A DNA stretch of 64,000 nucleotides. Source: UBA7330 sp965243485. Lineage in GTDB: Bacteria; Bacteroidota; Bacteroidia; Cytophagales; Cyclobacteriaceae. This document shows positions 34,018 through 43,380 of the stretch, piece by piece (position 1 is the first letter of the stretch; every line of letters begins with the position of its first letter). The position numbers and the translations under genes are program-made. The notes below the pieces were generated by a model that was not told where the DNA came from, made no database searches, and saw only the letters and a list, made by a program, of their open reading frames with translations. The DNA lies in NCBI GenBank assembly GCA_965243485.1, contig CBDEVP010000001.1:1674001-1738000 (forward strand), read 5' to 3'.

Positions 34018-34908
34018 ATGAAACTACATTCAAAATATATATTTAGCATTCTTGCCGTACTTATTTCTGCTGGCATCAGTCACGCACAAACCACTGAATC
34101 AACAGGTAGTTTCTATTCTCAGTATCAGCTGGAGATCGTACTATCAGTGGCAGGTTTGGTTTGTTTGGTCGCTGTTCTGGCCTTGTTCACGGCCTTGTTT
34201 GCTCTAAGGACAATCGCCTCCATCGAACACCCCAAGCCCGCTGAAGCAACTGCTGAGGAAGGGTATTTTCAAAAGCTCTGGAAAAGCCTGAACAAGGCTG
34301 TACCTGTGGAGCGCGAGGCCGAAGTGATGACCAGTCATGAATATGATGGGATCCGTGAACTGGATAACAGGCTGCCACCCTGGTGGCTATGGGGGTTTTA
34401 CTTCACCATCTTCTTTGCTGTGGTTTACCTTTTGAATTTTCATGTCTTTAATACAGGAGACCTACAGGCCGAAGAGTACGAAAAAGAGATGGCTATGGCC
34501 AAAGAAGAAGTGGAGACCTATCTAGCATCTCAGGGGAATCGAATTGATGAAAGCACGGTGACCTTTTCGGATGATCCGGCAGACCTTTCCGCAGGTAAGC
34601 AAATTTATGATGCCAACTGTCTGGTTTGTCATGGTGCAGAAGGACAGGGTTTGGTTGGTCCGAATTTTACGGATAAGTACTGGATTCACGGAGGCGACAT
34701 GGAATCTATCTTTTCCACTATCAAATACGGTGTTCCAGAAAAAGGCATGATACCCTGGGAATCTCAACTGACCCCGAAGCAAATGCAGCAGGTGGCCAGC
34801 TACATTTACACGATGGAGGGCACAGATCCACCCAATCAAAAAGAACCGCAGGGGGAAATATTTGAAAGAGATAATAAAGAGCAGAGTGAAGAAAGTGAGG
34901 CTATTTGA
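34018..34908 (+). CDS. ccoP: cbb3 oxidase diheme-type subunit CcoP, single-heme form
   Basis: 296 residues. Signal-like first helix and a second helix (about 38-64), then the FixP N-terminal motif RELDNRLPPWWLWGFYFTIF with the anchor helix (about 121-142). One cytochrome c domain has C201-LVC-H205 (CLVCHGAEGQGLVGPNFTD) and axial Met in KGMIPW (near 244). Proteobacterial CcoP has two hemes; only one CXXCH exists here. It carries electrons from the bc1-type complex or soluble cytochrome c to CcoNO. TGATG overlap with ccoG. Confidence 0.93.
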   Translation: MKLHSKYIFSILAVLISAGISHAQTTESTGSFYSQYQLEIVLSVAGLVCLVAVLALFTALFALRTIASIEHPKPAEATAEEGYFQKLWKSLNKAVPVEREAEVMTSHEYDGIRELDNRLPPWWLWGFYFTIFFAVVYLLNFHVFNTGDLQAEEYEKEMAMAKEEVETYLASQGNRIDESTVTFSDDPADLSAGKQIYDANCLVCHGAEGQGLVGPNFTDKYWIHGGDMESIFSTIKYGVPEKGMIPWESQLTPKQMQQVASYIYTMEGTDPPNQKEPQGEIFERDNKEQSEESEAI

Positions 34909-36335
34909 TGGAATCCGGTGTTGAAGAATTATATCAGGAAAAGGAAGCTGAAGAGGGATTTAGAGACCGGCTGGCCACCGTAGACCAGCAAGGTAAAAGG
35001 ATCTGGGTTTATCCTAAGAAGCCCAAAGGCAAACTGACCAATTACAGAGGCCTCACCGCCACTGCCTTGCTATTGATCCTGTTCGGGAGTCCATTCATAA
35101 ATATTGATGGCCAACCTTTTTTACTATTCAACATCTTCGAACGAAAATTCATCATTTTCGGCCAGGTGTTCTGGCCACAGGATTTTTTCCTTGCTGTGCT
35201 GGGAATGATCACTTTGTTGGTGATCATTGTTTTGTTTACGGTAGTCTTTGGAAGGATTTTCTGTGGATGGATCTGTCCGCAGACCATTTTCATGGAGTGG
35301 GTATTCAGACGGATTGAGTTTTGGATCGAAGGGGATTACATGGCACAGAAGGTTCTGGATAAAAAGCCATGGAATCAGGAGAAGATCATCAAGAAAATGA
35401 GCAAGCACACCCTGTTTATCCTGATCAGTGCCCTGATCATGCATACTTTCATGGCTTATATCGTTGGAGTGGAACGGACCTGGGAGTTGATTACCGCAGG
35501 ACCCGGAGTAGAACCTATGGGGTTTCTGTCCATGGTCTTACTGACCGGAGCTTTTTACGGTGTCTTTGGCTTTATGAGAGAGCAGGTGTGTACACAGATC
35601 TGTCCCTATGGCAGACTTCAGGGTGTATTGCTGGACCGGCAAAGTATTGTTGTGGCTTATGACCATATGCGGGGGGAACCCAAAGGAAAATTCAGAAAAG
35701 ATGAAAACCGTGATGAGGCTGGAAAAGGAGATTGTATTGACTGCAAACAATGTGTTTATGTCTGTCCTACCGGCATTGACATTCGAAATGGGACACAATT
35801 GGAGTGTGTAAATTGTACAGCCTGTATTGATGCATGTAACTCCATCATGGATAAAGTTGATCTGCCGAGAGGATTGATCCGGTATGCTTCCGAGCAGAAT
35901 ATTGCGGAAAAATTGCCATCCCGCTTCACGGGAAGGATGGCTGCCTATACCACAGTTCTGACCCTGCTCGTGGGATTTCTTGTCACATTACTGGTCATCC
36001 GCTCTGATTTTGAAACGACCATTTTGAGGACTCCCGGCATGATGTATCAGACCCGTGACGATGGCAGCATTTCAAACCTTTACCAGGTGAAGATCATCAA
36101 TAAAACAAATCAGTCCCATGATGTAACTTTCAGGTTAATAGAACCCACCGGAGAGATAGAAATGGTAGGTTCAGGGATAAAACTGGAGGAGCAGGGCATT
36201 GGTCAGGGCGCTTTTTTTATCCTGATTGATCCCAATGAGCTTGAAAAGATGAGTACACAGGTAGAGATTGGCGTTTTCACAGGTGATGAGTTGGTAGAGA
36301 CAGTAAATACAAAATTTTTAGGACCGGCAAAATAA
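34908..36335 (+). CDS. ccoG: cbb3 oxidase accessory iron-sulfur protein CcoG
   Basis: About 475 residues from ATG 34908 (the TTG at 34905 is less likely). Several membrane helices, the NosR/FixG signature FCGWICPQTIFMEWVFRRIE, and two ferredoxin-type 4Fe-4S clusters (CIDCKQCVYVCP; CVNCTACIDACN). A C-terminal Ig-like periplasmic domain (about 365-470) follows the last helix (TVLTLLVGFLVTLLVI). CcoG is thought to reduce copper for delivery to CuB during cbb3 assembly. Sits in the ccoSNOQPGH operon. Confidence 0.94.
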   Translation: MESGVEELYQEKEAEEGFRDRLATVDQQGKRIWVYPKKPKGKLTNYRGLTATALLLILFGSPFINIDGQPFLLFNIFERKFIIFGQVFWPQDFFLAVLGMITLLVIIVLFTVVFGRIFCGWICPQTIFMEWVFRRIEFWIEGDYMAQKVLDKKPWNQEKIIKKMSKHTLFILISALIMHTFMAYIVGVERTWELITAGPGVEPMGFLSMVLLTGAFYGVFGFMREQVCTQICPYGRLQGVLLDRQSIVVAYDHMRGEPKGKFRKDENRDEAGKGDCIDCKQCVYVCPTGIDIRNGTQLECVNCTACIDACNSIMDKVDLPRGLIRYASEQNIAEKLPSRFTGRMAAYTTVLTLLVGFLVTLLVIRSDFETTILRTPGMMYQTRDDGSISNLYQVKIINKTNQSHDVTFRLIEPTGEIEMVGSGIKLEEQGIGQGAFFILIDPNELEKMSTQVEIGVFTGDELVETVNTKFLGPAK

Positions 36336-36342
36336 TATCAAT

Positions 36343-36780
36343 ATGAAGTGGAACTGGGGAACAAAGATCTTTTTGTCATTTATCCTTTTTGGGATATTTA
36401 TCCTTTACATGGTATTTCAGGCGTTCAGGCAGAACTTCGATCTTGTCTCTGAAAATTATTATCAGGAGGAGTTGGCCTATCAGCAAAGGATCCGGGAAAA
36501 AGCCAATCTGCTAAGATCCGGAGATGAGATTAGCATTCGGGAGGAAAAAAGTCATATCATCTTCGAATTTCCGGAACCATTCAGCGAGGCCAGAGGAACC
36601 ATTTATTTTTATCATCCATCACGAAAGCTTTTCGACAAGACCTTCCAGATTTCAATAGGAGAAGACAACCGTCAATCCATCAATCGTGAGGAACTTGTAA
36701 AAGGGCGTTACCGGGTTAAAGTGAGCTGGGAATCTGACGGATTGTCCTATTTTCAGGAGAAAGAACTATACCTGCAATGA
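36343..36780 (+). CDS. ccoH: cbb3 oxidase assembly protein CcoH (FixH family)
   Basis: 145 residues. One N-terminal membrane helix (FLSFILFGIFILYMVFQAF) with RQNFDLVSENYYQEELAYQQRI, the FixH pattern. The rest is a periplasmic beta-rich domain. It binds assembly intermediates of the oxidase. Starts 7 bases after ccoG and overlaps the next gene by 4 bases (ATGA). Confidence 0.88.
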   Translation: MKWNWGTKIFLSFILFGIFILYMVFQAFRQNFDLVSENYYQEELAYQQRIREKANLLRSGDEISIREEKSHIIFEFPEPFSEARGTIYFYHPSRKLFDKTFQISIGEDNRQSINREELVKGRYRVKVSWESDGLSYFQEKELYLQ

Positions 36781-37460
36781 TCAATGCCTTTGTCATCGGA
36801 TTGGTTGGGAGCCTGCACTGTATCGGGATGTGCGGACCGCTGATGATCACATTCACGGATCAGTCCGGGGCCAGAGCTTACATTTCCTTTTTGGCATATC
36901 ATGCTTCAAGGATCGCAGTATACGCCCTCGTTGGGATGATGTTTGGGTTGATCGGAACGTCTCTGGACTTTGTCGGCTTCCAAAAGTTCGGGGCCATCAT
37001 CATAGGCTCATTGATCATCCTGGTGTATGGATTCCCAAAGATCAGGAACGCGCTGGAGGCCTGGTATTACCGCTCTGCCTTTTATCAGGGTATCAAAACC
37101 AGGTTTACTGGTTATTACCACTCCGGATTCAAGTGGGTCGCCGCCGGTATTGTGAATGGGTTTCTGCCCTGCGGACTGATCTACCTCGCAGCTGCCGGTG
37201 CCATTTTGACCTCTGGTATCGCTGACGCTATGATTTTCATGGTCATTTTCGGTGCAGGTACCCTGCCCGGACTTGCATTGCTGGGTATGATCAGAAATAG
37301 ACTGCCAAAGCTTCTGAGAAATGCTTCCGGGATGATCACTACCGTTGCTCTCCTGTCCGGGGGGATCCTGATCATCAGAGGCCTTATCGCTGATGACCCG
37401 GACTGGAACCACCTGATGACCCAGCAGATCAATCGCATTGTAGCGGCCTGCGGCTTCTAA
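36777..37460 (+). CDS. TauE/SafE-type (CcdA-like) metal or thiol transport membrane protein
   Basis: 227 residues, six helices. It begins INAFVIGLVGSLHCIGMCGPL, where HCxxMCGP is the conserved metal/redox motif of this branch, and has GIVNGFLPCGLIYLAAAGAI in the second half, with a PCG motif. It closes the cco operon, translationally coupled to ccoH. This position is standard in Bacteroidota and suggests a role in copper handling or thiol supply for oxidase maturation rather than sulfite export. About 180 bases without genes follow. Confidence 0.85.
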   Translation: MINAFVIGLVGSLHCIGMCGPLMITFTDQSGARAYISFLAYHASRIAVYALVGMMFGLIGTSLDFVGFQKFGAIIIGSLIILVYGFPKIRNALEAWYYRSAFYQGIKTRFTGYYHSGFKWVAAGIVNGFLPCGLIYLAAAGAILTSGIADAMIFMVIFGAGTLPGLALLGMIRNRLPKLLRNASGMITTVALLSGGILIIRGLIADDPDWNHLMTQQINRIVAACGF

Positions 37461-37639
37461 TATTTCTTATGTTTTTTCACTGACAAACCTGGAGAACGGT
37501 GTATCTGTAATCGTAATCTGCCTTTTATCACATTTTCCTTTCAGTTTTCATGTAAAAAGAATAACAATGCATTGAAAACAATGAATGGTTGATTTCCATT
37601 ACTCTTGAATAAACAGTTTAAATCGAAACAAAGAAAATT

Positions 37640-39679
37640 ATGCAGAGATATCTTCTAACACTTCCTGTCATTCTTATGCTACCGGTACTGGTATTCAGTC
37701 AGAATACTATTAATCTGGAAGAAGTACAGCCCGGACGTTTTGACCAGGGGAAAATGTGGACTTTTGAAAATCCACCCGTTGAATATTTTGAAGAGGAATA
37801 CGGATTTACTCCATCTCAGGAATGGATGGATGATGTACGTAAGTCTGCGCTACGCTTTGCTTCCTGGTGTTCGGCCTCTTTCATCTCTGAAAACGGACTT
37901 ATCATGACCAACCACCACTGTTCGCGCAGCGTGGTGGCATCGGTGATGAAAGAAGGTGAAAGCTTTGATGAAAACGGCTTTTATGCGAAAACACAGGAAG
38001 AGGAGCGACGAGTCCCCGATCTCTTTGTAGACCAGCTGCTGTTGATCGCAGATATTACACAGGAGGTAAAGAAAAGAAAAGACATGGAGCCTGATTCTGC
38101 ATTGAATGTAATACAGAAAGAATATGCCGCTAAAGAAGCGTGGAAAGACCTCATACTGGAAACCCGTACTTTTTACAGTGGCGGGAAATATTCGCTTTAT
38201 GGTTTCAAAAGATATGAAGATATACGCCTGGTCCTGTATCCTGAACTACCGTTAGGGTACTATGGAGGCGATCCTGATAACTTTACTTATCCAAGGTATA
38301 ACCTGGATTTTACTTTTTTTCGTGCCTACGATGAGGATGGCATACCGTTGATCCCATCAAACTATTTTGAGTTTAATCCGAAGGGAGCAAACGAAAATGA
38401 TCCCGTGTTTGTGATCGGTAATCCGGGCAGTACAGGTCGGTATCTGACCATGTCGCAATTGTATTATCAGCGTGATGTATCGGTCCCCACAGTGCTCTCT
38501 TTCCTGAGAAACCGGGTGGATATCCTGATGCTTACTGCAGATCGTATAGAGGATGTTTATAAGAAGGATAGTGTAACCAATCTGGCCTTTAGTTTGAGCA
38601 ATGCCAATAAAGCCTATACGGGGAGGCTCGATGGACTGAATGATCCGTATCTCATGGCTAAAAAAGCCAAAAAAGAGGAGGAGGTCAGGGAAAATTTCGA
38701 TAATGAATCAGCGGATCCGTGGAATAAGATCGAGGATAATGTAAAGGAGATGAGCAAACACTATGCTGAGACCCTGTTGCTGGCACCCTCGGCAGTTCGC
38801 GGAAAGGTCAATATCATACTTCATAAGCTCCAGGATTATGAGAAAGCCCTTCTTGCGGAAAAAACGGAGGAAGTGGAGAAAATCAAAACGGACCTTTTAA
38901 AGACGCTGAACAACTTTGAACCGGGTCTGGAGCGTGCACTGTTTGCGGCCCTTTTAGAGGAGCTGAATGAGCACTCCCGACAGGGGTATATGGCCGGTTT
39001 ACTGGAAGGTGAGGGTCCGTATGAAACGACTAAAAAACTATTGGAAAACAGCATCCTGATCAATGATCCGGACAAATTCTTTGATCTGAAAGCCAAAAGA
39101 CTGGATAAAGAGCCTTTAATGCAATATTCCAATACACTGGTATCTGCCTATCAGGTTTCCACCAAGCGTCTGGGTGAGCTTCGTCAGGAAAATGAGGAAC
39201 TGGAGGAGAAGATCATGAACATGCAGTTTCAGATCAGCGGGGTAAGCAGTCCCCCGGATGCTACCTTTTCGTTGCGACTCGCCGATGGGGTGGTCAAGGG
39301 CTATGAATATAATGGGACTGTAGCCCCATGGAAAACGACCTATTTCGGATTGTATGACCGGCATTACAGCCATGGGCAGGAGTATCCATGGAACCTTCCG
39401 GAAAAGTGGAAAAATCCACCGATGGAATTACTGAAGGAGCCCTTGAATTTCGTTTGCACGGCTGATATCATTGGCGGTAATTCAGGAAGTCCGGTGATCA
39501 ATACCAAAGCAGAGGTCGTTGGGCTTGTATTTGATGGAAACATTGAAAGCCTGCCCGGATATTTCATTTTTGATGACCAGCTGAACCGTACTGTATCAGT
39601 GCACTCCGGGGGTATAGTCGCAGCCATAAAATATATCTACAAGGCGGATCGATTACTATCCGAATTGAATGCCGAGTGA
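37640..39679 (+). CDS. S46-family dipeptidyl peptidase (DPP7-like)
   Basis: 679 residues, family length about 700. Signal peptide (MQRYLLTLPVILMLPVLVFS), then the chymotrypsin-like split fold. The His loop is LIMTNHHCSRSVV (H92/H93) and the Ser loop ADIIGGNSGSPVIN (S615); a helical cap lies between. In this family the residue 18 after the catalytic serine sets P1 preference: Arg in acidic-specific DPP11, Gly in hydrophobic-preferring DPP7. Here it is G633. It removes dipeptides from peptides in the periplasm. Single gene with a strong bidirectional terminator after it. Confidence 0.92.
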   Translation: MQRYLLTLPVILMLPVLVFSQNTINLEEVQPGRFDQGKMWTFENPPVEYFEEEYGFTPSQEWMDDVRKSALRFASWCSASFISENGLIMTNHHCSRSVVASVMKEGESFDENGFYAKTQEEERRVPDLFVDQLLLIADITQEVKKRKDMEPDSALNVIQKEYAAKEAWKDLILETRTFYSGGKYSLYGFKRYEDIRLVLYPELPLGYYGGDPDNFTYPRYNLDFTFFRAYDEDGIPLIPSNYFEFNPKGANENDPVFVIGNPGSTGRYLTMSQLYYQRDVSVPTVLSFLRNRVDILMLTADRIEDVYKKDSVTNLAFSLSNANKAYTGRLDGLNDPYLMAKKAKKEEEVRENFDNESADPWNKIEDNVKEMSKHYAETLLLAPSAVRGKVNIILHKLQDYEKALLAEKTEEVEKIKTDLLKTLNNFEPGLERALFAALLEELNEHSRQGYMAGLLEGEGPYETTKKLLENSILINDPDKFFDLKAKRLDKEPLMQYSNTLVSAYQVSTKRLGELRQENEELEEKIMNMQFQISGVSSPPDATFSLRLADGVVKGYEYNGTVAPWKTTYFGLYDRHYSHGQEYPWNLPEKWKNPPMELLKEPLNFVCTADIIGGNSGSPVINTKAEVVGLVFDGNIESLPGYFIFDDQLNRTVSVHSGGIVAAIKYIYKADRLLSELNAE

Positions 39680-39692
39680 TTTTGTTTTTAGG

Positions 39693-39737
39693 GGGTGTAT
39701 TCACCAACAATCAATGGTTTCGTTGTTGAATACATCC
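39693..39737. terminator. bidirectional terminator between S46 peptidase and ABC exporter genes
   Basis: GGGTGTATTC and GAATACATCC arms, with inner AACAA/TTGTT, fold across a loop of about 12. T-rich sequence lies on both sides (TTTTGTTTTTA before, TTTATTAATTAA after). It separates two converging units. Confidence 0.65.
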
Positions 39738-39753
39738 TTTATTAATTAACTAA

Positions 39754-40827
39754 TTAAAATTTCTTGATTTTTTGCTCTGCTTCCAGACCACTCAGTACTT
39801 CAATGTTGATCCCATCTGAAATACCTGTAGTGATTTCTTTCTTCTCAAATTGCTGCTCGCCCAAAGCGATCTCTACAAAAGTTTTGTCTTCTTCAAACAG
39901 GACGTTACTCTCTTTTACAGCCAGCACCTTTTCTTTTCTGTCCAGCACGATATCCGCATTGGCGCTGTATCCTGCCCTTAGGAAGTAATCATCCCTTTGC
40001 TGTACGGCTGCCCGAATTTCAAACTGGATGGCGCCTTCTTCTTCTATACCCTTGGGGGAGATGTATTCGAGGTCGGCAAAAAACTTCACCGTATCCAATG
40101 CCCCCACCGTCAGCTTGAGTTGCATGCCTTCTTTCAGTTTTCCTACTTCGGCTTCATCCACTTTCCCTTCAAAGATCAGCTCCGACATGTCAGCCACGGA
40201 AGCAATGGTTGTCCCGTCATTGAAAGTATTCGTTTCGATCACAAAATTTCCTTCTTCCACAGGCACATCCAGCACCATACCTGCGACGGTGGATTTAACC
40301 AGGTTGGATACTGCTCCGGACCTTTTGGAAGCACCTTCTTTGATCAGCTCCAAATTGTTTTCAGCTGCTTCAACCTGTTGTTTGTTGAGGTTATAGGAAA
40401 GCAGGTATTGATTATAGTCCAGTTCTGAGATCACCTGCTGATTGAAAAGTTTTTTCTGACGTTCCATTTCCCGCTCTGAGTTCTTGTAGTTGATCACAGC
40501 TTCCTTCAGACGGGCTTCGGCATTGTTGAGAGCCACCACATCAGGTATGATCTTGATTTTTGCGATGAGCTGACCACTTTTCACAATATTGCCGGGCTCG
40601 ACGAAAAGCTTCTCTACTACACCCGAAACCTGGGATTTGATCTCAATCTCCCGTCTGGGATTAATCGCTCCTGTAGCAACGGTTTTCTTCTCGATGTTGG
40701 TCACAAAGGTGGAGTCCGTTGCAAAGACCGTTTTTGGTTTTTCAGATTTCTTATAAACGAAAAATCCCAGGAAACCCATGCTTCCGATCAGGATGACGAT
40801 GAATGATATGCGAATGACCTTTTTCAT
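39754..40827 (-). CDS. HlyD/MacA-type membrane-fusion (efflux adaptor) protein
   Basis: 357 residues. N-terminal membrane anchor (ISFIVILIGSMGFLGFFVY), lipoyl-like hairpin halves (SQVSGVVEKLFVEPGNIVKS and STVAGMVLDVPVEEGNFVIE), a coiled-coil hairpin between (NAEARLKEAVINYKNSEREM), and a beta-barrel domain. It bridges the inner-membrane ABC permeases below to an outer-membrane duct, which is not encoded here. It is the last gene of the four-gene ABC unit, 32 bases after the second permease. Confidence 0.92.
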   Translation of the reverse strand: MKKVIRISFIVILIGSMGFLGFFVYKKSEKPKTVFATDSTFVTNIEKKTVATGAINPRREIEIKSQVSGVVEKLFVEPGNIVKSGQLIAKIKIIPDVVALNNAEARLKEAVINYKNSEREMERQKKLFNQQVISELDYNQYLLSYNLNKQQVEAAENNLELIKEGASKRSGAVSNLVKSTVAGMVLDVPVEEGNFVIETNTFNDGTTIASVADMSELIFEGKVDEAEVGKLKEGMQLKLTVGALDTVKFFADLEYISPKGIEEEGAIQFEIRAAVQQRDDYFLRAGYSANADIVLDRKEKVLAVKESNVLFEEDKTFVEIALGEQQFEKKEITTGISDGINIEVLSGLEAEQKIKKF

Positions 40828-40859
40828 TTTGTAATATTTTGAGTTTTTGACCTTTACTT

Positions 40860-42104
40860 TTAACCTTCTGTTCTAATGGCTTCAATGGGGTTGATGGATG
40901 CTGCTTTTCGCGCCGGCAGAATGCTGGCGATCAGTCCACCGACCAGCAAAATACCCAGTGCTCCAAGTGCTACTTTCGGATCTACCGTGGGTGCATCGAA
41001 AGGTAGCTGCCCTCCTTTGGGGATCAGCATGCCCAGCCCTTCAATCAGAAGCAGCCCGACGATCAGTGCCAGGTAGCCTCCCAAAAAGGTGAGGAACATG
41101 GATTCCTGCACGATCAGTGAAATGATGGAGAGTGGAGTGGCTCCCAAAGATTTTCTGATACCAATTTCTTTGGTGCGTTCCTTTACGATGATGAGCATGA
41201 TGTTACTCACACCGATGATCCCGGCAAATAAGGTGCTGAGTCCCACAAACCAGGTGAAATATTCAAGCCCGTTGAAAAGTCCGTAAATCTCGCCAAATTC
41301 TTCCTGCAGATTTTCATGACCGATGGCGTCGGCATCCAGCGGATGGATGTTGTTTTTTTCTTTCATCAATTGGATGATCTTGGCTTCAACCTCGGCTACA
41401 TCCACGTTTTCATCCACCGCATATCCATACCAGCCTACCCGATCGCCAAAATGAAATGCTTTTTGAAAGGTGGTGAAGGGCACATGGATACGGTTTCTCT
41501 CCTGACTGTTGGGGTTGGTCCGATAAGGTTTCATCACTCCTACCACCAGGAAATTGACCTTTCTGACGGTAATAAATTTTCCGATAGGGTCTTCATCCTT
41601 TTCGAAAAGGACATTCCTGACGTTTTCCCCAATTACTGCCACTTTCCTTGAATCATCAATGTCTTTTTGGTTGATAAACCTGCCCTGTGTAAGCTCCTGC
41701 CTCTCAATTTCATTGTACGCCGGATAATCTCCCATCACCTGGTATTGCCCGGATTTCTGACCGTAATTGATCTGGACCCCCCATAGATTGTTTCTCGGAG
41801 CCAATGCCTTTAGTTCCTTCACCCGGCTCAAAAGAAATTCCGTGTCCGAATTGTCAAAATTTACAAACTTACCCGGTTGAAATCCATTGTAAGAAATGGT
41901 GGTTTTTTGCCCCCAGAAAAATCCGCTGTTAGAGAGGAAGTTTCCAAAGTTTTTGGTGACACCATTCCTAAAACTGTTACTGCCCCCCAGCAAAATAATG
42001 ATCATGAAAATCCCCCAGAAGATCCCGAGGATGGTTAAACCAGTCCGCAGCTTATTACGCCTGATCGTTCCGAATATTTCCTGCCATTTATCGTAATCCA
42101 ACAT
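40860..42104 (-). CDS. MacB-type ABC transporter permease
   Basis: 414 residues. An N-terminal helix (LTILGIFWGIFMIIILLGG) is followed by a periplasmic MacB_PCD domain (about 45-280) and an FtsX domain with three helices (FAGIIGVSNIMLIIVKERTK; FLGGYLALIVGLLLIEGL; ALGILLVGGLIASILPARKA). The motif KERTKEIGIRKSLGATP is typical of the mechanotransmission loop. It pairs with the permease at 42116-43375, from which it differs; the two probably form a heterodimer. Substrate unknown. Confidence 0.92.
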   Translation of the reverse strand: MLDYDKWQEIFGTIRRNKLRTGLTILGIFWGIFMIIILLGGSNSFRNGVTKNFGNFLSNSGFFWGQKTTISYNGFQPGKFVNFDNSDTEFLLSRVKELKALAPRNNLWGVQINYGQKSGQYQVMGDYPAYNEIERQELTQGRFINQKDIDDSRKVAVIGENVRNVLFEKDEDPIGKFITVRKVNFLVVGVMKPYRTNPNSQERNRIHVPFTTFQKAFHFGDRVGWYGYAVDENVDVAEVEAKIIQLMKEKNNIHPLDADAIGHENLQEEFGEIYGLFNGLEYFTWFVGLSTLFAGIIGVSNIMLIIVKERTKEIGIRKSLGATPLSIISLIVQESMFLTFLGGYLALIVGLLLIEGLGMLIPKGGQLPFDAPTVDPKVALGALGILLVGGLIASILPARKAASINPIEAIRTEG

Positions 42105-42115
42105 TGTAGTGGGGG

Positions 42116-43375
42116 TTATTCGTCTCTTAAGGCTTCAATGGGAGGTATTTTGGCAGCTTTTCTGGCCGGGAAAAAGCCAGCCAGGGTACCGCTGATGGCG
42201 AGCACAAGGGTCGCAGCTACAGCGTTTGAAAAATCCACATGGGGATTGATAAAAAAGCTTTCCGGGAATCCGAAAGAGACCATCATGCTGGTGAGCCATC
42301 CCGATTCGATGAATGTCATGGCCAGGATCATCCCCACATACCCGCTGGCGAGCGTAATGATCAGCGCTTCCATTAAAAACAAACCGATAATGGAAAGTGG
42401 TGAAGCGCCAATGGCTTTTCGAACCCCTATCTCGCGGGTTCTTTCTTTTACTACGATGAGCATGATATTGCTGACACCAACAATACCAGCTACCAGCGTG
42501 AGGATACCTACGAAAGCCAGAAAGATCCGGATGCCGTCGAAGATGCCCATCCACCGCTGATATTCCTCAAGCACACTGAAGCCGTCTACTGCGCGCTTGT
42601 CGTCCTTGGAAAAACGGTGCCGTTCGGCAAGCAGGGAATGCACTTCATCCTTGATCCTGTTACTTTCTTCGATGGTAGCATCGCCTACCGTCAACCAGAT
42701 ATTGTGGATCCGGTCGCCGCCGCCATAGGCGACCTGAGCTGTGCTCCTGGGGATGAAAATGACTTTGGACATAAACTGGTTGGCCTCTACACCTTTCTCA
42801 TTGAAGACCCCAACCACTTTGTATTTGATCCCATTCACCGTGATGAATTTGCCGATCGGATCCAGGTTTTTGAAAAGGATCTCGACCACCTTTTCACCCA
42901 CCACAGCGACCTTTCGCTTTTCTTTCAGATCCTTGATGTTGATAAAACGTCCCTGTAGGAGTACACTTTGTTCAATTTGGGGATAGTCCACATCGATGGA
43001 TCGTATTTGGAAAGAAGAGTAATTGTTTTCGTAACGTACCACAAACTCTCCCTGCACCCAGTAGATCCCACTCAGGAATTCAATCCCCCTGACCCTTTCT
43101 TTGATCGCTTCATAATCCTGGTTGGTGAATTTGATCTGCCTTCCCGGCTGCATGCCCTTATGGGCCACACTTGTCCGGCCACTCCAGAAATACATGGTAT
43201 TGGTGGCATTGTCAGAAAATTCGTTTTTGATCCCGTTTTGGAAACCTACACCAAATCCCATCAGCAGGATGAGGATGAAAATTCCCCAGGCCACATTGAA
43301 GGCGGTGATGAACGATCGAAGACGATTCTTATCGATCGTATAAAAGATTTCCTGCCACTTGTCGAGATCAAACAT
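42116..43375 (-). CDS. MacB-type ABC transporter permease
   Basis: 419 residues with the same layout: MacB_PCD periplasmic domain after a first helix (FNVAWGIFILILLMGFGVGF) and a C-terminal FtsX domain (GIVGVSNIMLIVVKERTREI, GVRKAIGASP; final PARKAAKIPPIEAL). The family uses ATP on the cytoplasmic side to move the periplasmic domain and push cargo through the adaptor. It lies between the ATPase gene (5 bases upstream) and the second permease (11 bases downstream). Confidence 0.92.
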   Translation of the reverse strand: MFDLDKWQEIFYTIDKNRLRSFITAFNVAWGIFILILLMGFGVGFQNGIKNEFSDNATNTMYFWSGRTSVAHKGMQPGRQIKFTNQDYEAIKERVRGIEFLSGIYWVQGEFVVRYENNYSSFQIRSIDVDYPQIEQSVLLQGRFINIKDLKEKRKVAVVGEKVVEILFKNLDPIGKFITVNGIKYKVVGVFNEKGVEANQFMSKVIFIPRSTAQVAYGGGDRIHNIWLTVGDATIEESNRIKDEVHSLLAERHRFSKDDKRAVDGFSVLEEYQRWMGIFDGIRIFLAFVGILTLVAGIVGVSNIMLIVVKERTREIGVRKAIGASPLSIIGLFLMEALIITLASGYVGMILAMTFIESGWLTSMMVSFGFPESFFINPHVDFSNAVAATLVLAISGTLAGFFPARKAAKIPPIEALRDE

Positions 43376-43380
43376 GGCTT

